From Lachnospira multipara LB2003 (GTDB lineage Bacteria > Bacillota > Clostridia > Lachnospirales > Lachnospiraceae), in contig NZ_JNKW01000001.1 of the NCBI RefSeq assembly GCF_000702205.1, positions 1-64,000 on the forward strand: DNA of 64,000 bases, written 5' to 3'. Both the position numbers and the translations under genes were made by a program. The notes under the pieces are model-generated. The model saw nothing but the letters and a program-made list of their open reading frames with translations, ran no database searches and was not told the origin of the DNA. Below are positions 31,025 through 37,707 of this stretch, piece after piece; the stretch's first letter is position 1; the number at the start of each line of letters is the position of its first letter.

Positions 31025-31923
31025 ATCATATAGAAACAAAAAGTGTAATGACAAAATCGAATACTCCTATTGGAGGATATTCGGTGAATCCCTATGTGGG
31101 GTGTCCCCATGCCTGTAAATACTGTTACGCATCTTTTATGAAACGCTTTACAGGGCATACGGAGGAATGGGGAACTTTCATGGATGTGAAAGACTGGCCT
31201 GAAATAAAGAATCCAAAGAAGTATGCCGGCCAGAAGGTGATCATTGGAACAGTTACGGATGGTTATAATCCGCTAGAGGAAACATATAAAAATACAAGAA
31301 GACTTCTGGAAGAATTAAAGGACAGTGGTGCGGACATACTTATCTGCACAAAGTCAGACCTTGTACTAAGAGATCTGGAACTGCTAAAAGAGATCAATGA
31401 AAATAGCAGACTTACAGTATCATGGTCAATCAATACTCTCGATGAAGAGTTTAAAGATGATATGGATGCGGCAGTAAGCATAGAAAGAAGGCTTGCTGCA
31501 ATGAAAGAGGTATATGCGGCAGGCATTCGTACAATTTGCTTCATTTCACCCGTGTTCCCGGGGATTACGGATATAGAAGCAATCATAGACAGGACAAAAG
31601 ATCAGTGTGACCTTGTATGGCTTGAGAATCTGAATCTTCGCGGAGGTTTTAAGGCAGATATCATGAAATACATTTCCGATAAACATCCAGATCTGGTGCC
31701 ACTGTATGACGAAATCTATAACAAAAAGAATCGCAGCTATTTTGAAGCGCTGGAAAAGAAAGCAGAAGAGCTGGCTAAAAAGTATGATTGCAGGTTTGTT
31801 GATAATGAAACTCCGTATGAGAGAGTAGAGAAAGGACATCCAACAATCGTAGATTACTTTTATCACGAAGAAGTTAGAGGAACTGCCAATAGTGGAAAGA
31901 GAAATGTAATACATAATCCTTGA
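31000..31923 (+). CDS. Radical SAM mobile pair protein B-like (SplB-related)
   Basis: The 307-residue radical SAM protein has its cluster in GCPHACKYCYASF (CxxxCxxC) near residues 34-46. It resembles the SplB/spore photoproduct lyase-like branch, with IGTVTDGYNPLE and the later SPVFPGITD. GGAGG lies 12 bases before the ATG, which is inside protein A. The gene ends the cassette; a terminator follows at 31997. Its role could be nucleic acid repair or modification, but this is not established. Confidence 0.87.
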   Translation: MEQAEIKVNHIETKSVMTKSNTPIGGYSVNPYVGCPHACKYCYASFMKRFTGHTEEWGTFMDVKDWPEIKNPKKYAGQKVIIGTVTDGYNPLEETYKNTRRLLEELKDSGADILICTKSDLVLRDLELLKEINENSRLTVSWSINTLDEEFKDDMDAAVSIERRLAAMKEVYAAGIRTICFISPVFPGITDIEAIIDRTKDQCDLVWLENLNLRGGFKADIMKYISDKHPDLVPLYDEIYNKKNRSYFEALEKKAEELAKKYDCRFVDNETPYERVEKGHPTIVDYFYHEEVRGTANSGKRNVIHNP

Positions 31924-31996
31924 TGGAAGAATAAACCGGAAGTTAATCGTACAAATTCCTGTTTGTCGACCTAATTGAATATTGTACGTAACATAG

Positions 31997-32032
31997 AGCA
32001 GTTATCTCAAATTGAGATAGCTGCTTTTTTGA
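31997..32032 (+). terminator. Intrinsic terminator of the radical SAM cassette
   Basis: AGCAGTTATCTCA pairs with GAGATAGCTGCT (one wobble) around AATT, followed by TTTTTT. Confidence 0.9.
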
Positions 32033-32039
32033 ATGAAAT

Positions 32040-32130
32040 AAAATGTGATGAATAACCATGAAAGTGCCTCATAAAATGTGATGATACCTATTGAAGTGCC
32101 TATTTTTTTGTGATGACTCAGGGGGACGGG
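32040..32130. mobile_element. Possible insertion-sequence end remnant
   Basis: Two imperfect direct repeats of about 29 bp (AAAATGTGATGAATAACC... and AAAATGTGATGATACCT..., each ending GAAGTGCCT or AAAGTGCCT) are followed by GTGATGACTCAGGGGGACGG. Repeated end motifs of this kind resemble the ends of IS21-type elements in Clostridia. No transposase is present. The call is from memory of similar ends and is weak. Confidence 0.3.
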
Positions 32131-32187
32131 GTTAGCGAAATTATTGAGAAAACGGTTACCTTAACCGATAAAATAAATATAACTGAT

Positions 32188-32697
32188 AAAGCCCCGGTGC
32201 GTCATACAGATAAAAAATCTGAAGATAGACGCATGGGGGCTTGTTTTGGTGTTAGTAAATATGCTAGTAGGACTCTTTTGGGGAAAGTTTGGGATTAATG
32301 TATTTTTATGGAAAGGAAAAATTACATATAGTAGGATATAAAATTTAAGGTGGCATATAAATTGGGGCTATTGCCTTTATGAAGAAAAATTTCCCATGTA
32401 GGGCAACAAATCTCAAAATTTCTTCTGTGCTTTTCATCTTTTTCGCTCTTATTTTACTTATATGGGCAATTCAAATTTTTCAAAACCCTGAAAAGGCAAG
32501 AATTTGTTGCCTTTTTGGGGCTTTTTTATTTGATTTGGATTAGTTGTAAAAATATTGAACTTTCCCAAATTAAGAAATCTAACCTTTTTCCAGACTTTTT
32601 CTTTGATTTGGGCAATCCGGTCAGTAATTTCATCAGCGAAGCTGATTACAATCTGGCCAGTAACCTAGAGGTTCAGGAAATGAATTATGTAATGTAA
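32188..32697 (+). repeat. Dispersed accessory-region repeat, copy B
   Basis: This is the most complete copy. It contains the head hairpin (32189-32247), a segment missing from copy A (GGGGAAAGTTTGGG to TTGGGGC), the GGGGCTATTGCC block, the GGCAACAAAT pairing with a TTTTT tail, and a frame from TTG at 32515 to TAA at 32697. The peptide has the same motifs as copy A (SNLFPDFF, then SNFISEADYN and SNLEVQEMN). It sits between the radical SAM cassette and the AbiEi gene, in the same direction as copies A and C. Confidence 0.85.
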
Positions 32698-32723
32698 CCT
32701 TTCGAAAGTTTCACGGACTTTTA

Positions 32724-32811
32724 CTTTTTCGCTACAAAAATATAATTATATAGCGAGAAAGTATTGACTTTCTCGCTACTAGATTCTAAAATTGTAGCGA
32801 AAGGGGTTGAT
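32724..32811 (+). promoter_or_regulatory. Promoter and nested inverted repeats upstream of the AbiEi gene
   Basis: TTGACT (32764-32769), a 17-bp spacer and TAAAAT (32787-32792) form the promoter. A perfect repeat TAGCGAGAAAG...CTTTCTCGCTA (32751-32778) covers the -35 box. Outer half sites TTTCGCTA (32727-32734) and TAGCGAAA (32804-32811) form a second, wider inverted pair. AbiEi antitoxins are known to autoregulate by binding inverted repeats in their promoter, so these are likely its operators. Confidence 0.8.
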
Positions 32812-32814
32812 TGC

Positions 32815-33408
32815 ATGGATGAAGAAAATATCCTTGATAAGCTACTTGAAGAACAGAACGGATATATTCGACTAATAGATGCGCAAAATGAAGGAGTATC
32901 AAAGTATACTGTTATGGAGTATATTCGTAAAAATGAAATGGAAAAACTAGCACCTGGTGTATATATTTCGTCTGATGCTTGGGAAGATAGAATGTATTTA
33001 TTGCAGCTTCGTAACAGGAAAATTATTTTTTCACATGAGTCCGCTTTGTACATGCATAATCTTTCTGATAGAGAACCTTTTTCGCCGGTCATTACTGTCG
33101 GGAGAGGATATAATGCGAAACATCTAAAAGATAATGGCGTTGTAGTTCATACGGTAAGATCAGAGTGGTTAGAACTTGGATTAACGCATGCACAGACATT
33201 CACAGGAAATACAGTACGAATTTATGACAGAGAACGTTGTATTTGCGATATTATCAAGAATAAAAATAAGATGGATATTCAAGTATTTCAAATGGCTTTG
33301 ACATCTTATTTTACTGATGGTGATAAAAATATTCATAACCTTATGAAATATTCGGAGATTATGGGGATTTCAGATAAGGTGAGACAATATGCAGAGGTAT
33401 TATTATGA
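32815..33408 (+). CDS. abiEi: AbiEi-family type IV antitoxin, orphan
   Basis: The protein has 198 residues from the ATG at 32815 (AAAGGGG upstream); an upstream in-frame ATG at 32764 lies inside the promoter. The N-terminal winged helix (GYIRLIDAQNEGVSKYTVMEYI...LAPGVYI) and the following antitoxin domain with HESALYMHNLSDREP and the RERCICDIIK motif are typical of AbiEi. AbiEi represses the operon and counteracts the nucleotidyltransferase toxin AbiEii. Here the toxin is cut to a stub, so the antitoxin is solitary. It may be a leftover, or an anti-addiction protein against other AbiEii toxins. Confidence 0.88.
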   Translation: MDEENILDKLLEEQNGYIRLIDAQNEGVSKYTVMEYIRKNEMEKLAPGVYISSDAWEDRMYLLQLRNRKIIFSHESALYMHNLSDREPFSPVITVGRGYNAKHLKDNGVVVHTVRSEWLELGLTHAQTFTGNTVRIYDRERCICDIIKNKNKMDIQVFQMALTSYFTDGDKNIHNLMKYSEIMGISDKVRQYAEVLL

Positions 33409-33461
33409 TTAAAAGTGCTACAGCCGTAAAGGCAAAGATACTAAGAAAAATGATTGAGTAA
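33405..33461 (+). pseudogene. abiEii: AbiEii toxin stub
   Basis: An ATG overlaps the antitoxin stop (ATGA) and encodes only MIKSATAVKAKILRKMIE before TAA at 33459-33461. The first dozen residues fit the usual AbiEii start; the remaining roughly 250-300 residues and the nucleotidyltransferase motifs are absent. The following 90 bp have no coding match, so the toxin body was deleted rather than frameshifted. Confidence 0.65.
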
Positions 33462-33555
33462 AAAATGCTCACATTGGAAGGAATTGGTATGCTAAAAGAA
33501 GTATTGGCTAGAATATAATGACTTATCAATTATTGAATATTTGTTTTGCTTTAAA

Positions 33556-33588
33556 TCCAGGTGTTTAACTGCACCTGGAAATTTTTTT
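33556..33588 (+). terminator. Intrinsic terminator after the AbiE remnant
   Basis: TCCAGGTG and CACCTGGA form a perfect stem around TTTAACTG, followed by AATTTTTTT. Confidence 0.9.
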
Positions 33589-33599
33589 GAAAAATTATA

Positions 33600-33638
33600 G
33601 ATGTAACCATTGACATTACATCAAAACAATGTTATATT
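33600..33638 (+). promoter_or_regulatory. Promoter with Rrf2-type operator upstream of the SnoaL-like gene
   Basis: GATGTAA-N9-TTACATC (33600-33622) is a perfect inverted repeat. Its spacer carries TTGACA (33610-33615), and TATATT follows at 17 bp (33633-33638). A near copy of the repeat lies upstream of the Rrf2 gene at 35186-35208, which links the two genes in one regulon. Two leader hairpins follow (CGAGG/CCTCG at 33690-33706 and GGGC/GCCC at 33709-33719) before the start codon. Confidence 0.82.
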
Positions 33639-33735
33639 AACAATGTCAGATGAAACCACAACGGTTACATCGATGAACTTTTTAACATTCGAGGATAATT
33701 ACCTCGCAGGGCAGAGCCCGGAAAGGAACATAATT

Positions 33736-34505
33736 ATGACAAATAAGGAAAAAGCATTAGCACTCATCGGAATATTCGTATCAGGAGATACAGCAAAGGC
33801 AAAGGAACTTCTTGCGCCTGGCTATATTCACATAACCTTGTATTTGGTACAGGAGTAGATGCATTTGTGGCAGCAGTTGAAGGACTTGCACAGGCACCTG
33901 TAAAAACAACAGTTAATAACATTCGTGCATTTGAGGATGGAGATAAGGTTTTCCTTCAGACAGTATATAATTTTGCAGGAGCAGGAGAGCAGGTCGGATT
34001 CGATGTTTTTCGATTCGATGCAGACGGTAAGATTGCAGAACATTGGGATAATTTAGCAGACAAGGCAGCTCCTAATCCATCAGGACATACTCAGATTGAT
34101 GGAACTCTTGAGAAGAAAGATGTAGATAAGGAAGAGACACGTAAGGTTGTAGCTGGATTTGTAGGCGATGTACTTCGTGGGGAGAATCCTGACAAGCTCA
34201 CTTCTTACTACGATGAAGATAAATATATTCAGCATAATACTTCAATTGCAGATGGTCTTTCAGGTCTTGGAGCTGCACTTGAAGCTATGGCTAAGCAGGG
34301 AATCTCAATGGTTTATAACAAGACTCATATGATTCTTGCAGATGGAGATTATGCACTTGCCTGCTCAGAAGGAAGCTTTGGCGGTGTAGCTACAACTTAC
34401 TATGATCTTTTCCGTGTTGAGAACGGATTTATCGCAGAGCACTGGGATGTAATGGAGACATTAGCTGATAAGTCTACATGGGCTAATGAGAACGGAAAGT
34501 TTTAA
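33736..34505 (+). pseudogene. Tandem SnoaL-like/NTF2-like protein, frameshifted
   Basis: The gene encodes two consecutive SnoaL-like domains, each ending in an EHWD motif. The first half starts MTNKEKALALIGIFVSGD (AAAGGAA upstream). The frame shifts by one base after CAC at 33829-33831: restoring one base gives YIHHNLVFGTGVDAF, parallel to YIQHNTSIADGLSGL in the second domain. As written, translation stops at 33858. The downstream part is intact to 34505. SnoaL-like folds bind small hydrophobic ligands and serve as isomerases or cyclases; the role here is unknown. A sequencing error is possible. Confidence 0.8.
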
Positions 34506-34660
34506 CTCAGTCGGAGAAATCCCCCATATCTAGGCGTTGGGGAAGAGTCCGCCATGAGAATAGCCTGGCGGCTATGGGCGGCTCCTACATAGCAATCATT
34601 ATATGATTGCTACAGTAATAGCGTAGGTGGGGGTTATGACAAACTATACTCGGTCGGGGT
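34505..34660 (+). other. Multi-stem structured element of unknown type
   Basis: There is no coding frame. Stems seen: AGCAATCAT/ATGATTGCT (34591-34611, perfect 9 bp), ATAGCC/GGCTAT (34560-34575), CCGCC/GGCGG around it, and CCCCC (34521-34525) with GGGGG (34629-34633) closing the whole. CCCCA can instead pair locally with TGGGG (34537-34541). ACTCAGTCGG and ACTCGGTCGG flank it as near direct repeats. It could be a structured RNA, or the hairpin end of an IS200/IS605-like element. No class was identified. Confidence 0.45.
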
Positions 34661-34667
34661 ACAAGCC

Positions 34668-35057
34668 TCTTTTTGGGGAAGTTTGGGATTAATGTACTTT
34701 TTATGGAAAAGAAAAATTACATATAGTAGGATAAAAAATTTTAGGTGGCATATAAAATGGGGCTATTGCCTATATGAAGAAAGATTTCTCCTGTAGGGCA
34801 ACAAATCTCAAGATTTCTTCTGTGCTTTTCATCTTTTTCACCCTTATTTTACTTATATGGGCAATTTTAATTTTTCAAAACCGTGAAAAGGCAAGAATTT
34901 GTTGCCTTTTTGACAGCTTTTTGTGTGATTTGGATTAGTTGTAAATTTATTGAAATTTTTCAAAATCGGAAATCTAATCTTTTTCCAGACTTTTTCTTTG
35001 ATTCGGGCAATCTGGTCAGTAACCTAGAGACTCAGGAAATGAATTATGTAATGTAAC
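34668..35057 (+). repeat. Dispersed accessory-region repeat, copy C
   Basis: It begins at TTTTTGGGGAAGTTTGGG, so the head hairpin of copies A and B is missing. It keeps the GGGGCTATTGCC block, the GGCAACAAAT/ATTTGTTGCC pairing with TTTTT, and the tail frame ending SNLETQEMNYVM and TAA, with a single tandem unit. Compared with copy B it has many point changes but few indels within the tail frame. It lies between the SnoaL-like pseudogene and the Rrf2 gene. Confidence 0.85.
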
Positions 35058-35185
35058 TCTTTGATAGATGTGATTGTGCCAACACTGTCGGCACAAATTG
35101 ATCCGTATTGAACAAAAATGCGGAATCTGCAAAAATGTCGATTAGAGATTGGAGTTCTACTGAAAACAATTTTTTGAAAAAAATA

Positions 35186-35208
35186 GATGTAACCGTTGCA
35201 ATTACATT
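35186..35208 (+). promoter_or_regulatory. Rrf2-type operator upstream of rrf2
   Basis: GATGTAA-N9-TTACATT is an inverted repeat with one arm mismatch. It shares spacer bases (CCGTTG versus CCATTG) with the site at 33600-33622. The upstream TTTTTTGAAAAA stretch is also shared, suggesting that the two promoters are related by duplication. It predicts autoregulation. A leader hairpin (GGAGGGCG with CGCCTTCC, 35231-35274) follows. Confidence 0.75.
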
Positions 35209-35295
35209 TGCCATGAAGTAAAATGATGACAGGAGGGCGTAAACCTTCGTTGTACGATGTTTCGCGCCTTCCGAAATGGAATGGAGAGATTTAAA

Positions 35296-35736
35296 ATGCA
35301 GATATCAAGTAGATTTACGGTTGCACTTCACATTTTTACATGTGTGGATACATTTAAAGATGAACACAAGGTAACGAGCGATTTTCTTGCAGCCAGTATA
35401 AATACAAATCCTGTCATCATTAGAAAGATACTTACTCAGCTTAAGAACGCAGGGTTAATAAATGTTATCAGAGGAACAGGCGGAATAGAGCTTACAAGAG
35501 ATCTTAAAGACATAACTTTTTATGATGTGTATCAGGCAATAGAACCTTTGGAGGATGGAAATCTATTCAGATTTCATGAAGCACCCAATCCAGAGTGCCC
35601 TGTTGGTAGGAATATCCATTCGCTATTGGATGATAAGTTGAAAAGCATCCAGGAAGCGATGGAATCAGAGATGAAAAAATACACACTTAACGATTTAAGA
35701 TCCGGAATGCAGGAACTTTTGGCAAAAGAAGCTTAA
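35296..35736 (+). CDS. Rrf2 family transcriptional regulator
   Basis: The 146-residue protein starts at 35296 (MQISSRFTVALHIFTCV), with GGAGAG 7 bases upstream. The winged helix has the DFLAASINTNPVIIRKIL recognition region and the GTGGIELTRD wing. The three-cysteine cluster of IscR/NsrR is not present: the expected loop holds a single cysteine in NPECPVG, as in YwnA-like members. It therefore probably senses something other than an Fe-S cluster, perhaps an electrophile. It shares an operator with the SnoaL-like gene. Confidence 0.9.
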   Translation: MQISSRFTVALHIFTCVDTFKDEHKVTSDFLAASINTNPVIIRKILTQLKNAGLINVIRGTGGIELTRDLKDITFYDVYQAIEPLEDGNLFRFHEAPNPECPVGRNIHSLLDDKLKSIQEAMESEMKKYTLNDLRSGMQELLAKEA

Positions 35737-35753
35737 TAAGAAGCTTAATAATG

Positions 35754-35787
35754 AGACTCTGAGGTATATACTTCAGGGTCTTTTTTA
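35754..35787 (+). terminator. Intrinsic terminator after rrf2
   Basis: AGACTCTGAGGT pairs with ACTTCAGGGTCT (with wobbles), followed by TTTTTT. A duplicated AGAAGCTTAATA lies just before it. Confidence 0.85.
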
Positions 35788-35788
35788 T

Positions 35789-35866
35789 GTCATAGAGCAG
35801 GAACATTGTCTGCACTGTGGTAATTGTTTGAATACCTGTCCTGCCGGGGCAGTAGTTAGGAGATGA
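35789..35866 (+). pseudogene. Ferredoxin-like 4Fe-4S fragment coupled to the macrodomain gene
   Basis: One frame reads VIEQEHCLHCGNCLNTCPAG, then AVVRR and stop. It contains a full CxxCxxCxxxCP [4Fe-4S] motif in 25 residues. There is no ATG, GTG or TTG at its head; it emerges directly from the rrf2 terminator. Its TGA overlaps an ATG of the next gene. It may be the tail of a lost iron-sulfur protein that was once part of the macrodomain/sirtuin operon. Confidence 0.5.
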
Positions 35867-35871
35867 AAGCT

Positions 35872-36675
35872 ATGCAAAAGAATAGAACACAGGACGAACG
35901 TCTTGATTATCTTGTAGAAGAGTTCAAGGCAGATTCAGATGAATATAAGGATTTACAGACTCCAAATAGTAGGGAAGATAAGAGACGAATCTTAAGGTCG
36001 CTTATGAACATCCGTATGCCAAGAGAATTGTCCTCTGAGGTAATGAAAGTACAGGATGAATATCTGACAGAGAGAGCGGCTGAAAAAGGTGTGGTGAACC
36101 TATCAGACATCCCGGTTATTAGGGATGGACTTTCCATCTGGCAGGGAGATATCACAAGACTTTCGGTGGATGCTATTGTTAATGCCGCTAATTCGCAGAT
36201 GCTCGGTTGTTTTGTTCCGATGCATACTTGCATAGATAACTGTATCCATACTTTTGCAGGAGTGCAGCTGAGAGCCGAGTGCAACAGGAAGATGAATGAA
36301 CTTCGAATCAGATATGGAAGAGATTATGAGCAGCCCACTGCCGTTCCGATGCTCACTGAAGCGTATAATCTTCCGGCAAAGAAAGTTATTCATATAGTAG
36401 GACCAATTGTACAGTACCGCCTTACTCCTGAATTGGAAAAGGATTTGGAGAACTGCTATAGAAACACTTTGGATATGTGTGCTGAAAATGATTTGAAGAG
36501 CGTTGCTTTTTGCTGTATTTCAACGGGAGTTTTTCATTTTCCAAACAAAAAAGCTGCTGAGATTGCGGTTAAGACTGTATCAGAGTGGCTCCGTGAAAAT
36601 CCTGGCAAGGTAGAAAGGGTGATATTTAATGTTTTCAAAGATGAAGATAAGGCCATTTACGAAAAACTTATATAA
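35872..36675 (+). CDS. Zinc-dependent macrodomain ADP-ribosyl hydrolase
   Basis: The 267-residue protein probably removes ADP-ribose from proteins modified by the adjacent sirtuin. The N-terminal helical extension (about 1-85) is typical of the SirTM-linked class. The macrodomain starts at QGDITRL (91-97) with AIVNAAN (101-107). Zinc ligands Cys113, His118 and Cys120 are visible in GCFVPMHTCIDNCIH, the mark of zinc macrodomains. The start at 35872 is chosen because AGGAG ends 9 bases upstream; the ATG at 35863 is too close. SirTM follows after 93 bp. Confidence 0.9.
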   Translation: MQKNRTQDERLDYLVEEFKADSDEYKDLQTPNSREDKRRILRSLMNIRMPRELSSEVMKVQDEYLTERAAEKGVVNLSDIPVIRDGLSIWQGDITRLSVDAIVNAANSQMLGCFVPMHTCIDNCIHTFAGVQLRAECNRKMNELRIRYGRDYEQPTAVPMLTEAYNLPAKKVIHIVGPIVQYRLTPELEKDLENCYRNTLDMCAENDLKSVAFCCISTGVFHFPNKKAAEIAVKTVSEWLRENPGKVERVIFNVFKDEDKAIYEKLI

Positions 36676-36715
36676 CGATTTGCCCAACGGCTATCAGGAA
36701 ACTATAAAGAAAGGG

Positions 36716-36748
36716 CGCTGCATGTCCGGTGGACATGCGTTTAGCGCG
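36716..36748 (+). promoter_or_regulatory. Hairpin between the macrodomain and sirtuin genes
   Basis: GCGCT and CATGTCC pair with GGACATG and AGCGC around GGT, forming a GC-rich stem without a U-run. It may separate or stabilise the two parts of the message. Confidence 0.5.
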
Positions 36749-36768
36749 GACCGGAACGGAGTGGAGAC

Positions 36769-37701
36769 ATGAATGCTGTGAGATACTTTAGTGGAAGCAT
36801 GTCCTATGGTAAGGGAAGCAAAGAAGAACAAGAAAGCCGCCTGAAAAAAGAAATCAAGGAAGCAGATGCCATTGTCATTGGTGCGGGTGCGGGACTATCA
36901 ACATCAGCAGGGTTTACTTACAGTGGCGAGCGTTTTCAAAAATATTTTTTCGACTTTGAAGAGAAGTATGGATTTCATGATATGTATTCGGGCGGCTTTT
37001 ATGTGATGAGGTTAGAACCTGAGATTTCATGGGCGTACTGGGCGAGAAATATTTATATCAACCGCTATATGAAAGCCCAAAAGCCTGTATATGAAATGTT
37101 GTTGGAGTTGGTTAAAGAAAAAGATTATTTCGTTATCACAACAAATGTAGATCACCAGTTTCAGAAGGCAGGATTTGATAAAAAAAGACTGTTCTATACT
37201 CAGGGTGATTTTGGATTGTTTCAGAGCGTGAATCCCGCTATTCAGAAAACCTTTGATAATGAAGAGTGGGTAATGAAAGCTATGGAAGCACAGGGTTTCA
37301 TTCAGGATGAAGCCGGCGTATTTCAATTGCCAGAGGATGGAAAAATCAATATGGAAATTCCTTCTGAAATGATTCCAAAGTGCCCTGATGACGGCTCTGA
37401 TATGACTACGAATTTGAGAGCGGATGACTCGTTTGTTGAAGATGAAGGGTGGCATAGGGCATCTGCGGCATATTCTGATTTTATTCGTAGACATGAGAAT
37501 CTCCATGTTCTTTATCTTGAGCTGGGAGTAGGCGCTAATACGCCTGTAATAATAAAGTATCCCTTCTGGCAGATGACTTTGGCAAATGAAAATGCAGTAT
37601 ATGCCTGCGTGAATTTCGGCGAAAGCTACTGCCCAGAGGAAATTGCAGATAGAAGTATATGTATTGATGGTGATATTGCAAGCATTTTACAAGAGTTGTA
37701 A
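36769..37701 (+). CDS. SirTM-class sirtuin, protein ADP-ribosyltransferase
   Basis: The 310-residue Rossmann-fold enzyme has the NAD loop GAGAGLSTSAGFTYSG (38-53) and TTNVDHQF (124-131). The histidine that sirtuin deacylases carry in the HG motif is replaced by Gln145 in YTQGDFG, as in the class M sirtuins that transfer ADP-ribose rather than deacetylate. In characterised operons the target is a lipoylated GcvH-like protein made with a dedicated lipoate ligase. Neither partner gene is in this window, so the target here is unclear. The gene is convergent with tetR, only 6 bp apart. Confidence 0.9.
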   Translation: MNAVRYFSGSMSYGKGSKEEQESRLKKEIKEADAIVIGAGAGLSTSAGFTYSGERFQKYFFDFEEKYGFHDMYSGGFYVMRLEPEISWAYWARNIYINRYMKAQKPVYEMLLELVKEKDYFVITTNVDHQFQKAGFDKKRLFYTQGDFGLFQSVNPAIQKTFDNEEWVMKAMEAQGFIQDEAGVFQLPEDGKINMEIPSEMIPKCPDDGSDMTTNLRADDSFVEDEGWHRASAAYSDFIRRHENLHVLYLELGVGANTPVIIKYPFWQMTLANENAVYACVNFGESYCPEEIADRSICIDGDIASILQEL

Positions 37702-37707
37702 GCTTAC

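Noticed and set aside
32040-32130. Complete insertion sequence
   Set aside because: Only end-like direct repeats are seen; no transposase frame is present in the 31.9-32.8 kb gap.
32110-32298. 62-codon open frame overlapping the head of repeat copy B
   Set aside because: It reads through the terminator-like hairpin of the repeat, has no ribosome site, and the same stretch in copy A is not open in this frame.
36769-37701. Ordinary sirtuin deacylase
   Set aside because: The catalytic His position is Gln (YTQGDFG) and a zinc macrodomain partner is adjacent, which points to SirTM.
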